A DNA stretch of 64,000 nt from a virus (IMGVR_UViG_3300042475_001686:53493-117492); one strand, 5' to 3'. Shown: positions 42,301 to 50,234, counted from the first letter of the stretch. Translations and numbers: made by a program. Notes: a model not told the origin generated them from the sequence alone.

Positions 42301-45300
42301 TTTATCATTCCAATCTAATATGTTGGTTGCTCTTTTACCAGCATTCATATAATTATTTAATAATCTTACGTCAAATAGTGCAGTTCCTTTAAGCCATTTT
42401 GCAGCACCTCTTCCTGACTCTCCTGTTTTTGCTATGTGGGATAGTTCTGGTCTTAATGCTTGAGCAATTTGTTTTTCTGTATATCCTAAAGATCTCATAG
42501 ATTCTTTTACTGATTTTAATGGATCTACTTTACCCTGTACAGCATTTGCTGCTTTAAACTGTTTTTCTTGTTCGTCTAATGTTTTATACAGTAATGAGTT
42601 TGTCGGAATAGCCTGTCTCCATCCACCACTTTGCTTTCCTGTTGGACTCATGTCGAATCTTAACTTAGAAAGATTCATCTTTTTAGGATTAGAAAATGCT
42701 CCACCCTTTTCAATTGCACCTAATCTATAAAGAACTCTCTTCTTAACCTCATCATATGTCTTTCCAGCAGTTAAAGCATTAGCGCCAGAGTCTATAGATT
42801 TCTTATCATAATAAAGTCCATCTTTGTATACTAATTCATTATCAATATACTTTAACATTTCATGCTGTGTTATATTAGATGGCGTAATACCTTTTTTATT
42901 TAATAGTTTACTAACCAACTCATATTGCTTTGGATTAGATGTTTTTAATTTTTCAATTTCTTCTAAAGCATCTTTTCCTAATCTTTTAACAATTGTATCT
43001 ATTTGACTTCTTGACTTAGGATCATTTTTTAATTCATCAAAAGTTCCTAAAGCAAATTTTTCATAACTAGATAGTTTTGCTCTTCCCTTTTGTGGATCAT
43101 TTCCTTCTTCAAAACCTGGGACCTTGTCTTGGAACATTGCAGTAATAAGGCCACGATACTTCTCTGATTTATCTGCAGGAATAATCGCTTCTCCTGGAGA
43201 AACAAATGCTGGAATTATATCTCCAGCACCCTTTGGTCCAGGAACACTTATAATACCATCTTCAAATCCTACTCTACCCTTTGGAAGTTTAGATACTGCA
43301 CCTGCTGCACCACGAACTCCTCCTGCAAATAACGCAGGATTTTGTGCAGCCATATTTCGCATTTGTGTTGTTATTTGTCCATACGCTGCTGCTAATTGCA
43401 TTGCTGCAGTACGCTCAATATTAAATACTTCTGTTAGCCTAGTATGAGTATTATGAAGTGCCTGACTTGCTGCCTGTTGCTCTAACTGCTCTTGTGTTAC
43501 ATAGTTAAAGCCAGCACCTAAAATATTTGTTTGTCCATTTAACTTAGCAACTCCACCTCTTATTGTTGCAAAAAGTTTAATAAGATTTGCTAAACCATTT
43601 GCTAACAAACCAAATGTCATCAAAAGAATTGGACCAAGACCAGCAACTACTCCAACAATTATTGCTATTACTTTTTTTGTTTGATCTCCCAAACCATTAA
43701 ATTTTTCAAATAACTTACCAAAAAATTGTACTATTGGTGTGACTGCTTCAAGAAATGCCTTTCCTAATGGCATGATGTCTTGCTTAAATTGTTCTACTGC
43801 AGCCTGAAACTTTACACCTACAGCATCTTCTACCTTCTTCATTTCTCGTTCTGATAGAACTGCTAACTCTTCAACTGATGCCCCTGCTAAATCAAATGCT
43901 CTTGCTGCCTGAGTTCCATCCTTGGATACATTTTGAAATAAGGTAGACAAACGAGCAAACTGGAATTTTCCAAATAATTGTTCGATGGCACGTGCACGGT
44001 TAAGTGGATCTAAGGTATCAAGTGCTTTTGCAAAACCAACTACTGTAGCCTTAACATCACCTTTATTTGCTTCAACAATTCCTTTGATATTAATTCCCAT
44101 TTCGCCAAGCATCTTGCTTGCTTTTTCTGTTGGGTTAATTAATGAAGCAAGACCAGACTTAAGTGCGTTAGCACCTTCTGATGCATTAATACCGCCTTCC
44201 TTCATGGCAGTCAAGAAGAATGCAAGATCTTCTACGTTACCGCCTAGTTGCTTAACAACTGGTGCTGCTTTTGGAATTGCAATAGTTAAATCTTCAATAG
44301 ATAAAACAGTTTGGTTTTCAACTGCGTTTAGAAAGTTAATTTTTTCTGCTAACTGCTCACTAGATAATCCAAATGCGTTCTGTAATGATATGGTTGTTTC
44401 AAGTGCCTGCTGTTGCTCTACTTGTCCTAGCACTGCTAACTTTGTTGCAGTTTCAACTTGTCTAGTTAAATCTTCACCCTGAAAACCTGCTGCTGCAGCC
44501 GTTGCAGCCATCTCTACTGTATCTTTTACTGCAACTCCATATTTAGTAAATTCTTCTGCAAGTTTTCTTATATTGGCTATTGCGCTTTCTACTTCAGCAT
44601 CATTAGTAAAGGCATCTCCATATACACGTCTAAACTTTAATGTAGCCTGTTCTAACTCTCTAAATGCCTTTGATGCATACCCGCCAAGCATGCCTAGTGG
44701 TATTGTTAAACCAACCATCAACTGGCGTCCAGCCCATTGAGTATTCTTACCAAAGTTTAGAAGTTGTGTAGATCCCTGCTTTAATAATTGATTTAGGAAC
44801 TGTTGTCTTTGTGCTGCATATTGGATACGTGTACCAAGTTCTGTAAATTGTCCATTTGTCATCATCAATGTACGTGGCATAATACGCATAGCATCAATAA
44901 AGCCACCCTGCGCTTTAGCCATCTGTATATACTGTGCTTGTAGTGATTTTACTCTATCTCTACGAGCACGGTTAATAATTTCACGTTCTTGTGCAAAAGC
45001 CTTGCCTAATGTTTTTGTATTGGCTGTTGCAGCAGCCATGCTATATCGATAATATTCTTTAAGGGATAGTTTATTTTTTTCTAAGGCAGTTGTAAATGCC
45101 ATAGTGCTGGACGCAACTTTTGCTTGACTGACAGCAAACTTTCCTGTTGCCCCTACGGCTTGTGCTAATTGAGCGTTTAAACCTTTTTGTGCATTTGCAG
45201 CAGCCAGGTTGCCTTCAGCAAGTGATTGATGAAACTTGCTGAGGCCTGCCTGTAGTCTGCGTAATTGTGCTAAAGCGTCGGCAGTATTAAAATTAATATT

Positions 45301-45324
45301 AATATTAGAGTTTACATCTGCCAA
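36358..45324 (-). CDS. Tape measure protein, 2988 residues, TTG start
   Basis: This is the longest gene in the window. It starts at TTG 45324 with AGAGGTG and GAAGGAA upstream, and a stop lies six codons earlier, so no ATG is available near it. Residues about 200-480 carry the TP901-type core (KFRRVYGDAFTNDAEVESAI, FLTAMKEGGINASEGANALK). A hydrophobic helix is at 552-585, and a second hydrophobic stretch follows further on. Coiled-coil regions occupy the C-terminal third, with a poly-Ser/Asn-Thr tract near 2735-2760. The 'GTDIVPAMLTPGEFVMS' C-terminal motif is typical of tape measures. Length sets the tail; see findings. Confidence 0.93.
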   Translation of the reverse strand: MADVNSNININFNTADALAQLRRLQAGLSKFHQSLAEGNLAAANAQKGLNAQLAQAVGATGKFAVSQAKVASSTMAFTTALEKNKLSLKEYYRYSMAAATANTKTLGKAFAQEREIINRARRDRVKSLQAQYIQMAKAQGGFIDAMRIMPRTLMMTNGQFTELGTRIQYAAQRQQFLNQLLKQGSTQLLNFGKNTQWAGRQLMVGLTIPLGMLGGYASKAFRELEQATLKFRRVYGDAFTNDAEVESAIANIRKLAEEFTKYGVAVKDTVEMAATAAAAGFQGEDLTRQVETATKLAVLGQVEQQQALETTISLQNAFGLSSEQLAEKINFLNAVENQTVLSIEDLTIAIPKAAPVVKQLGGNVEDLAFFLTAMKEGGINASEGANALKSGLASLINPTEKASKMLGEMGINIKGIVEANKGDVKATVVGFAKALDTLDPLNRARAIEQLFGKFQFARLSTLFQNVSKDGTQAARAFDLAGASVEELAVLSEREMKKVEDAVGVKFQAAVEQFKQDIMPLGKAFLEAVTPIVQFFGKLFEKFNGLGDQTKKVIAIIVGVVAGLGPILLMTFGLLANGLANLIKLFATIRGGVAKLNGQTNILGAGFNYVTQEQLEQQAASQALHNTHTRLTEVFNIERTAAMQLAAAYGQITTQMRNMAAQNPALFAGGVRGAAGAVSKLPKGRVGFEDGIISVPGPKGAGDIIPAFVSPGEAIIPADKSEKYRGLITAMFQDKVPGFEEGNDPQKGRAKLSSYEKFALGTFDELKNDPKSRSQIDTIVKRLGKDALEEIEKLKTSNPKQYELVSKLLNKKGITPSNITQHEMLKYIDNELVYKDGLYYDKKSIDSGANALTAGKTYDEVKKRVLYRLGAIEKGGAFSNPKKMNLSKLRFDMSPTGKQSGGWRQAIPTNSLLYKTLDEQEKQFKAANAVQGKVDPLKSVKESMRSLGYTEKQIAQALRPELSHIAKTGESGRGAAKWLKGTALFDVRLLNNYMNAGKRATNILDWNDKNNNALRLTPDQIKEFRNSATYMSGQNHPTNTSEVKLVRAAAQLDIISEDFLKSQTTKPKAFPKLGEVRQSRAVAELIDGRLGTGYYNQWRPQFNLASGATKGTNVLVNPNKEYMVDTKTGAITKLTTANTSPKPAGAVADTGKSTDRRVATETSTNRVATGTQVRRLGRGFVMTGRDAGDPTLSKAARGRITKAMQDQQRLLQQQNRYTKQQIDDALRRYRKIKVQEEVNNANARRKSQIEREELKNRQTRQLSAKELAKQEKNNAKAMRQEKVGRFSGGASMALGTAGMAAMMSGNTGMGMGLMGASAVAGMAPMFAGMGPIGLVTTAAIAVGTGLFALNKHFENAAKKQAEYVNSVSATTTKMEEIGAITNKVGASRAMQEVRSKGSFNDYNDVRRAGSRFGDTFLQSDVGKKMAEGFVKNMEDFGSRDAAKSFGLQLASYISDGVLTPEQAASIAEQIGVKLGSRKYTVNILGNLDSIIGANGEDLTKDPLAVRMKIIQQAGERTKSELQALSAGGGRDSAARLAALSVNNVQLAQAQADATEWQYKKQIQLLEKQLAQTTNLEKQLELKSKIAELDSQMITDVSQMNKKVNDQIQSEIKTFRENIQNTRAAIFGGDAEEDAYFDALKSSVQERYKTDFPGMTKVVQQKLAGVSGSTNFASRGFKSMGQAQELEVVANVLMGQGFANPDQFNSFLKMFEGKEGDLYNTLNMGMEVHGPQKTVEMMEFFTDFDNKELAMQMSADVISKDPAQFDKIGKALAQLSVMDGKEINMEAFIKAQGIEGLEKLANDLDKIEQVPTPITKEAIAKITEMGIAGINKSSMQTLMSQWKDWDALPDVAKKEAISKYKTVYDLIFASPEAKIEWARKIAAEKAKAATKGLTGTAAKAVGELTYNAESSKLAASDATTVASEAAKTYVGEDGKIYTKDGGKYKGPSDGGGKKEDPYAFILARLKNVRNAAIDASGGIKELNKALASGNLQSIANKYQGIQQQLEKIGASRQFADWLMNLDPAEQAKFMKTATTKIKRGKNKGRVVDPFDPKGKKLLPKGAKVGDVVLADNAKTMSKAFDAAIIGEFNTAAGKSLAILNEQEVTRRKLVALGYSATAIERILQDEYTTSAIANGKITEQDLKTNAALNNQVVIRERINGLISKGSQALEQAANIKQVPKVLEFFQKMSKEGITLSKGAMLDIIKDPEQLSAAIAAMQDYESGAADARDRLKEIVDGLNAIKANSKLQVAIDFATSSPAEQARTGFEAAQKVMKARKLAYSNMTLSELPGITTAIRTDKKTGKQVGGQNIGQQAMATVAERYKAAGLAIPQIGAGQTLASIQKQRAANAQTLGLAQQRASQLQGNVNAAQDALSSAEDALSAAQDRLDAAQDNLEKAIDNENKRIDNLIKAEEDKIDSIEKQIKIKYQDEVDKLNKESDKLNNDLAIMDYQAESINEKYDKQLEALQKVNEINQDIAASQQQQLGLADALSQGDIAAAARAAQEMRASEQERMANAQMSSLEQARKNELNSLRGAETGMTREQISERQFQISQAIYKLENDPARLELEKQIETIKANIAKIEEGRAAAIEKIKIAAEAELAAAKASVLEAEKGVTAAQAQVTAAKANLAEQEKIVKKYQDQEDNLFQQEQYLQSIVDAAEDIDDSAGMTLEDYENMVIKLEAIEGLAEAYALAMEGAAAAASASDTSWTSILATINAIPDSVETETIINEIRNITENITRYITTIDLGGSSSSSSSSSSSSSSTNTGNTNTNTGNTNTNNQKQPGAAWISDGKGGWTKPPKPVGDYEWDDNRGWVKGGTVNTGNTGSTTDSAAEARLREEARLKAEADAAAAKAAAEAKAAAEKAAAEREAEERAARAGAWINPYGGMAFRSSGGLIPTKYFAKGGLSLGTDIVPAMLTPGEFVMSRYAVENYGVDKMKAINNGDSVGDSVYNYSISVNVKSDANPDEIARAVMSHIKQVDSKRLRGARI

Positions 45325-45347
45325 TTCCTTCGCACCTCTTTATTTAT

Positions 45348-45674
45348 TTATTTTACTAGACCAGCAACAACTGATGCATCAGCATTTTGGAATCCAGATG
45401 CTGCATCAATTATCTGATAAACTGTAGGAAGATCTAGCAACTCCTCTAGTTGTTCTCTATCGTCTGCCAATTCTGGCTTGTATTGTTTCATTGCAATTTG
45501 AACACAGTCCATAAGGATATCCATAGACTTATCGTTATCTTCAGCAACTGCAGCCAGTTCAGCAAATTTTAGCATGAATGGTCTTAGAAGAGATAACTTT
45601 AAGGCTCTAACTGGAATCTCTGTATTATCAACTAATGTAACTGTTTTTGTATTATCTTTAGGCTTTTCGGCCAT
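45348..45674 (-). CDS. Tail assembly chaperone, short G-like copy
   Basis: This 108-residue protein has VTLVDNTEIPVRALKLSLLR, followed by CVQIAMKQYKPELADDREQL and LLDLPTVYQIIDAASGF. That is the same core as the N-terminal part of the adjacent 45725-46405 gene. It lies directly before the tape measure gene, where gpG-type chaperones occur. It should bind the tape measure and tail-tube protein during tail assembly. It has a promoter-like TGGTATAAT upstream and a strong AAGGAGG. Confidence 0.75.
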   Translation of the reverse strand: MAEKPKDNTKTVTLVDNTEIPVRALKLSLLRPFMLKFAELAAVAEDNDKSMDILMDCVQIAMKQYKPELADDREQLEELLDLPTVYQIIDAASGFQNADASVVAGLVK

Positions 45675-45699
45675 TGTTCCTCCTTAAGGTATTGAATAA

Positions 45700-45708
45700 A
45701 TTATACCA
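45700..45708 (-). promoter_or_regulatory. Extended -10 box between the two chaperone genes
   Basis: The minus strand reads TGGTATAAT. Transcripts would have a leader of about 20 nt with AAGGAGG before the ATG at 45672-45674. No strong -35 was found. Confidence 0.5.
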
Positions 45709-45724
45709 CAAGAAGACTTTATTT

Positions 45725-46405
45725 TTAGGTAAGATTTTCGTACTCAAGACCCATACCAATGCCAAACCCTGCTTTTTGTGCATTCACTCCTTGTAGTGAT
45801 AGTATGTCTTTTGAGTCTGATGCCTTTCCTTTACTGAATACCCTGGCCTTCATCTCTTCCCAGGCATTATTCTTATTGCTTGCCTTATCTAAGTCTACTC
45901 CTTGCATTGCAGCCAAAAACTTTTTCTGAGAATAGTCTAGATCTCTTTTTATTTTTAGTGTTGCTATTATTTCAGGCATTGACATTGAAGATTCTAATTC
46001 TTCATAGTCTTTCCAAATACCCAGCAAAAAAACCTCTGATTCTAATTCAGCAAGATCTAACTCATCCCAGGTAGACCCACTGTCAGTTGCCTGCTGCTTA
46101 ACTGTTTCTTCTGACTTTTCATTAATCTTAATACCAGCAGCAAAATCTAATATTCTATATATAGTTGGCATATCAATATTATCTTCTAGTTCTTGTTGTG
46201 TTTTTATTTGAGGATAATACTGTCTCATGGCTATTACTGTACATTTTGCCAATGCATCTATAGCCTCGTCATCATTTTTAGCAGACTTAACATTTTCAAA
46301 CTCATCTAAAAATAGTTTTAAGAACTTTATTTTTAATGGTGTTATATATATTTCTGTTCCGTCTATTAATTCAACAACAGCACTTTTATATATTTCTGTA
46401 GGCAT
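45725..46405 (-). CDS. Tail assembly chaperone, long G-T-like copy
   Basis: This 226-residue protein's first ~100 residues share the chaperone core with the next gene (VVELIDGTEIYITPLKIKFL, CTVIAMRQYYPQI, IDMPTIYRILDFAAGI). A C-terminal domain follows (WDELDLAELESEVFLLGIWK, RDLDYSQKKFLAAMQGVDLD). This resembles the G-T fusion that most phages make by frameshifting. Here it is one continuous frame, so no slippage is needed. TGATATAAT lies 6 nt before the ATG with no Shine-Dalgarno, predicting a leaderless mRNA. Confidence 0.75.
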   Translation of the reverse strand: MPTEIYKSAVVELIDGTEIYITPLKIKFLKLFLDEFENVKSAKNDDEAIDALAKCTVIAMRQYYPQIKTQQELEDNIDMPTIYRILDFAAGIKINEKSEETVKQQATDSGSTWDELDLAELESEVFLLGIWKDYEELESSMSMPEIIATLKIKRDLDYSQKKFLAAMQGVDLDKASNKNNAWEEMKARVFSKGKASDSKDILSLQGVNAQKAGFGIGMGLEYENLT

Positions 46406-46411
46406 TAAACT

Positions 46412-46420
46412 ATTATATCA
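46412..46420 (-). promoter_or_regulatory. Extended -10 promoter, leaderless configuration
   Basis: The minus strand reads TGATATAAT, with 6 nt (AGTTTA) to the ATG at 46405. It directly follows the terminator at 46421-46451. Confidence 0.65.
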
Positions 46421-46451
46421 AACAGAAAAGCCCAACCTTTTGGGCTGGGCT
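46421..46451 (-). terminator. Rho-independent terminator after the major tail gene
   Basis: The minus strand AGCCCAGCC-CAAAA-GGTTGGGCT forms a 9-bp stem with one G-T pair, followed by TTTTCTGTTT. Strong termination here would let the abundant tail-tube mRNA end while the chaperone promoter restarts transcription. Confidence 0.9.
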
Positions 46452-46470
46452 AATCTTATATTAAGTTGTA

Positions 46471-47094
46471 TTATGCTGGGATTGTACGATCTACGATCTT
46501 ACCGTAAGAACCGTTGTCGTTTGGAAGCAAACGGAATGAGACTTCGAACATTGTTGCCTCATCACGCTTTGCACCAACCGTTACGCTCTCGATTGAGAGT
46601 GCACGATATGCAACGTAAACTCTTTCGATTTGATCAGATGCTGCACAGTCACCAGTTCCTGGGCCAACGGCAACCAAACCACGTTCGACTGGGCATTCGC
46701 CGATGTCGCCTGCGGAAAGATTTAATGTTGGATTACCAGATACTGTTGTAAGATTCTCATCCTTGCTTGCGAGAGCAAAAAGAAGATTCTCTAATGTTGA
46801 TTCTGCGAATGTAGTATTTAGGTTTACCTGCATGCCTTGCTTGAACAACTTAGCAACGTCAAGAACCTGGTCTACTGAAACTTCACCGAAATCTGGTTGG
46901 AACTGTAGTTCCAAACCGTTCATAGTGTAACCTACGTTACGGAACCCTTCCTCATCGGAAAGAGTTGTCTTGTAAGAGACACCTGCAGAATATCCTGGAA
47001 GGACTCCTGCTTCTGGTAGAACACCGTCTTCATATGTGAAGAGTGCTGCTGCACCAACGATGATATTATTGCTAGTACCACGTGTATATGCCAT
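46471..47094 (-). CDS. Major tail (tube) protein
   Basis: The ATG at 47094 (AGAGGTG upstream; a GTG at 47103 is less likely) gives 207 residues. The protein is beta-rich (TRGTSNNIIVGAAALFTYED, VNLNTTFAESTLENLLFALA, IERVYVAYRALSIESVTVGA) and lies between the terminator protein and chaperones, as tail-tube subunits do. It would assemble into hexameric rings around the tape measure. A strong terminator follows and a promoter precedes it, consistent with high expression. Confidence 0.82.
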   Translation of the reverse strand: MAYTRGTSNNIIVGAAALFTYEDGVLPEAGVLPGYSAGVSYKTTLSDEEGFRNVGYTMNGLELQFQPDFGEVSVDQVLDVAKLFKQGMQVNLNTTFAESTLENLLFALASKDENLTTVSGNPTLNLSAGDIGECPVERGLVAVGPGTGDCAASDQIERVYVAYRALSIESVTVGAKRDEATMFEVSFRLLPNDNGSYGKIVDRTIPA

Positions 47095-47148
47095 GTATTT
47101 CACCTCTTTATTTTTCTAGAAATTAAAAGGCGTGTTTCCTCATCGATA

Positions 47149-47154
47149 ATTATA
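47149..47154 (-). promoter_or_regulatory. -10 box upstream of the major tail gene
   Basis: The minus strand reads TATAAT, preceded by TG without a spacer base, in the 71-nt gap upstream of the tail-tube gene. The same gap holds AAAAGGC (47157-47163) facing GCCTTTT (47125-47131), which could fold in read-through transcripts. A leader of about 50 nt is predicted. Confidence 0.45.
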
Positions 47155-47165
47155 CAGCCTTTTTA

Positions 47166-47705
47166 TTAGTTTACTGAGTCGATTATGTCTTGCATTTGAT
47201 GGTAGTCGTAGTCAATAATTATCTTATTACCCGCATAGGTTCGGGCTGTTCCGAAGTCGACTATATCCCTTGCCTCTTCTAATTGGTATATCTTAAAGTT
47301 ATGGAAATAAAACTTGCATTCCATACCCTCAAAAGTCTTGCCCTTAGTCCAAGCATTGAGTTCTTGGGCACTTTCGTCTCCACGATCCATTAGCCTCATT
47401 ACAGCCTCTTGTATTTTAACCATTCTTCTTTGTGGAGTTTCTCCACTTAAATCCCCATTAGCATAAAAATAATACAAAACCTGTTCACATTTAATGTGTG
47501 GGAAAGGTCCACGACGCATTCTAAACATTCTGTCCCAAACAACCATATTGCCGTCTGGAAACTGTTTTGTAAGAGTCTCTAATGTTGATGGACCTGTTGG
47601 GAAAAATGCCTCCATAGTATATCCAGCCAATTCACCAATTCTTTGCTCTAAATATTTATTAATCCACAATACTGGTGTATTTAATACTGATGTTGATTCT
47701 GTCAT
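47166..47705 (-). CDS. Tail terminator-like protein
   Basis: This 179-residue protein (VLWINKYLEQRIGELAGYTM, RMFRMRRGPFPHIKCEQVLY, EAVMRLMDRGDESAQELNAW) sits between the neck protein and the major tail gene, the standard place of tail terminators. The predicted alpha/beta mix fits that family. Its sequence itself was not recognised. Confidence 0.6.
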   Translation of the reverse strand: MTESTSVLNTPVLWINKYLEQRIGELAGYTMEAFFPTGPSTLETLTKQFPDGNMVVWDRMFRMRRGPFPHIKCEQVLYYFYANGDLSGETPQRRMVKIQEAVMRLMDRGDESAQELNAWTKGKTFEGMECKFYFHNFKIYQLEEARDIVDFGTARTYAGNKIIIDYDYHQMQDIIDSVN

Positions 47706-48376
47706 TTAATTGCCCCCGCATTTGCTACCCACTGATATCCAGCCTTTAATCCTACAGATCTTCCGCCACGTTTTCCTGCGTTTAAATTTTTTGCATAAAC
47801 CTTTGGATACTTAAAGTATTGTCCAAGACCACTTGACTCCAAAAATGATTGTCTAAAATAAACTCCAAAGAAATTAGAGATGACATTTTTAAACTGTCCC
47901 TCTGTTTGTCCTCCAGGATTTTCAACTCTAACTTCTCTTGAGGTAAATATTTCTTGTCCGTCTATTTCAAACCTTAACGCCTGTGCCTTTTTTGGCTTAA
48001 TTGTTACACCAATACCTCTTTCCATAACTTCTGCTTTATTATAAAATGGCACATTAGATCCATTCTTAATTGATGTGGACTGCTTCAGTGATGACTTAAA
48101 TGTTAAACCAATATTGCTAACTGTAAAATCAATATCAAATAATCTTGCCTCTGGGCTTCCAGTTCTATGCCATTCATATACGTGATGCAATAATTCTGGA
48201 GAAACCCTTGCATTGGCATCTATAAACTGTCCTGCTAATTCTGATATCTGTGGTCCTAGTGCTGAATACATAGCCTTCTTGCCTCTGCCAATACCCTCAA
48301 TAAATCCAGTAGAGTAATTAACTATGTTATTCATTTCTCTTTGGAATTGTTTGCTATTTATAATTAACTTTAACAT
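47702..48376 (-). CDS. HK97-gp10-like neck protein
   Basis: This 224-residue protein begins MLKLIINSKQFQREMNNIVN and contains AMYSALGPQISELAGQFIDA, HHVYEWHRTGSPEARLFDID and a basic C-terminus. The short N-terminal strand and helix followed by a beta core are reminiscent of the gp10 neck family, and gene order (after the head closure protein, before the tail terminator) agrees. Confidence 0.6.
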   Translation of the reverse strand: MLKLIINSKQFQREMNNIVNYSTGFIEGIGRGKKAMYSALGPQISELAGQFIDANARVSPELLHHVYEWHRTGSPEARLFDIDFTVSNIGLTFKSSLKQSTSIKNGSNVPFYNKAEVMERGIGVTIKPKKAQALRFEIDGQEIFTSREVRVENPGGQTEGQFKNVISNFFGVYFRQSFLESSGLGQYFKYPKVYAKNLNAGKRGGRSVGLKAGYQWVANAGAIK

Positions 48377-48825
48377 TAGACGTCTACCGCCTGATTCTCA
48401 GATCTACGAATAATTAATTTGTAATATTCTACATTGCCAAATGGACCAGCAAATGGATCCTGTGTTGCTATTTCAAATATAGTTGACTTTCCTGCACGAG
48501 GCCCAGATGTTTCTTTGTATATTTCATTACAATTTTTATCACGAATATTTGTAATAATAACATTTGTAATTGAGTTACGAGCCTCTAAACTAGAAATACG
48601 AATATCAGTTTTTGTACGGCCAAGAAGTATCTTATCTTGAGTAATGTTGATATTTGGAATAACCTCTTCCTTAAAGGCAGTTCCTGCTGGAGCAAAAGAA
48701 CATGCAATCGTTCTATCTAAAATCCAAGTCTTTTTAACTTCTCCGTACACACCTTGTTCAACTATAGGATGATATACATCTGCTTGCATTGGAAATGCGA
48801 AGTCTGGAGTTTCGCATATTACCAT
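48376..48825 (-). CDS. Head closure (stopper)-like protein
   Basis: This 149-residue beta-rich protein contains DFAFPMQADVYHPIVEQGVY, ITQDKILLGRTKTDIRISSL and TNVIITNIRDKN. The small beta-barrel style and position between adaptor and neck genes fit a head-tail stopper. The ATG overlaps the previous stop. The assignment is positional. Confidence 0.58.
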   Translation of the reverse strand: MVICETPDFAFPMQADVYHPIVEQGVYGEVKKTWILDRTIACSFAPAGTAFKEEVIPNINITQDKILLGRTKTDIRISSLEARNSITNVIITNIRDKNCNEIYKETSGPRAGKSTIFEIATQDPFAGPFGNVEYYKLIIRRSENQAVDV

Positions 48826-49703
48826 TATAGAACCCCGACGAACTCAATCGGCTTACGATACTTATCAAGTATTTTATCTACTAATAAATTACCTGTGCCT
48901 TCAAACACAGCCTTATCAAATTGAATTCTAAATTGATCAGTATTATATGAACCAATATATCTCTTATAATAATCTAATTTACCGCAATCAATATCGTGAA
49001 CCAGTAACTCTGTTGCTCTAACTATATCTGATGGAACCTTATGATATCCAAATTCTAACTCTATCTTATAATCCCATCCCTTTGGAAAACCTCTATCTGA
49101 GAATAAAAAATCTAAATAGTCTGTAGGGGACCCAGGGTAAAAGATTGGCTTTGACTCATTACGATTAATTAAGTCTGGGTATTTTGTAGTAATAGCAGAC
49201 CCGTCAGAAGTTATCTCAAATACAAAAGTAGAGTTTTCTTCATCATCTGCATCATAGACCAAAACATTATTTTCATAAACTTTTAAAATCTTTTTTGCAT
49301 CTGTCCAGATAGGGATATAATCTAATCCCAAACCTGTTGTCTCAATTACTTTCTTTTTATAATAAAATTCTATATCGCAAACCGAATCAATTATTGCTCT
49401 TGCTAATTCTTCATTTTTTCTATATGCATCTATCTCTGTAGCGGTAGTTCCATGTTTGTTTGGATCTACATATGGACGTACTACATCTACATATGTGTCT
49501 TCTCCGTCTACCGTGATTTTATATTGGGTATCATATTTTGAAGAAAGTGGAATAGTTACTTTTTTTGAAGCACTTGAAGTTGCTATGCCAATTACTTCTG
49601 AAGAGTCCGCCATATCAACAATCGTATAGTTATATACCACACTTGCTGAAGAAACATCAAGTGTAACACTTAAGTTATATGGCGGAACTCTTAGAATTTC
49701 CAT
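48825..49703 (-). CDS. Head-tail connector (adaptor) protein
   Basis: This 292-residue protein begins with an Ig-like stretch (RVPPYNLSVTLDVSSASVVY...). Residues from about 90 on are helical with a beta insertion: EIDAYRKNEELARAIIDSVC, FPKGWDYKIELEFGYHKV, SDIVRATELLVHDIDCGKLD. The C-terminal helical region resembles gp6/adaptor proteins that bind the portal. It precedes the head closure gene. Confidence 0.65.
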   Translation of the reverse strand: MEILRVPPYNLSVTLDVSSASVVYNYTIVDMADSSEVIGIATSSASKKVTIPLSSKYDTQYKITVDGEDTYVDVVRPYVDPNKHGTTATEIDAYRKNEELARAIIDSVCDIEFYYKKKVIETTGLGLDYIPIWTDAKKILKVYENNVLVYDADDEENSTFVFEITSDGSAITTKYPDLINRNESKPIFYPGSPTDYLDFLFSDRGFPKGWDYKIELEFGYHKVPSDIVRATELLVHDIDCGKLDYYKRYIGSYNTDQFRIQFDKAVFEGTGNLLVDKILDKYRKPIEFVGVL

Positions 49704-50204
49704 TTAGCGACCAAACTCCCTGGCTACTTCTTCTGGTGTAGCAAGTCTAACGTGATTACGAGTTAGCCATTTTTCTGATTGTTCTGGCGTAACAATATTA
49801 TATCCACGATAAACCTTGCCAACTCCATTCCAACTTACATTCTTTGTAGAATGAATAGCGACAGTCTTATTTGACTTCTTTGGAGCAGCAGGTGCTGCAC
49901 CTCTTGTTGGACGTGGGGTTTCTGCGACTCCGATTACACCATTTACAATAGAACCTACAGCCTGCACTGTATCACTTGCAGATCTATTTAAATCATTTGT
50001 AGTGATAGCATCAGAAGATTCTGATACTTCAGAAACTGATGCTTCAATATTATTTTCAGCAGCAACTTCTTCTACTCTTGTTTCAACTACTGGTTCTTCA
50101 GCAACTGGTGCTTCAGCAACTGGTGCTTCAATAGGGGCCTGTTCAGCAACAATATTTTCTACTGATGCCTCATTGTTTTCGTTGTTAAGATTATTTTCTT
50201 CCAT
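49704..50204 (-). CDS. Head-associated protein with disordered acidic N-terminus
   Basis: This 166-residue protein has a disordered Glu/Pro/Ala/Val-rich N-terminal half (APIEAPVAEAPVAEEPVVE) and a folded C-terminal end: KTVAIHSTKNVSWNGVGKVY, then YNIVTPEQSEKWLTRNHVRL. It follows the capsid gene and has its own terminator-plus-promoter upstream. A decoration, head-fibre or connector-associated role is plausible. Confidence 0.55.
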   Translation of the reverse strand: MEENNLNNENNEASVENIVAEQAPIEAPVAEAPVAEEPVVETRVEEVAAENNIEASVSEVSESSDAITTNDLNRSASDTVQAVGSIVNGVIGVAETPRPTRGAAPAAPKKSNKTVAIHSTKNVSWNGVGKVYRGYNIVTPEQSEKWLTRNHVRLATPEEVAREFGR

Positions 50205-50225
50205 TATTTTACCTCCTATGTGACT

Positions 50226-50234
50226 ATTATAACA
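50226..50234 (-). promoter_or_regulatory. Extended -10 promoter after the capsid terminator
   Basis: The minus strand reads TGTTATAAT, followed by a leader with AGGAGG before the ATG at 50204. It directly follows the terminator at 50242-50284 and would restart transcription for the connector genes. Confidence 0.6.

Noticed and set aside
47125-47163. AAAAGGC/GCCTTTT inverted repeat before the major tail gene
   Set aside because: The loop is long and the T run short, so it was not called a terminator; it is only noted with the promoter there.
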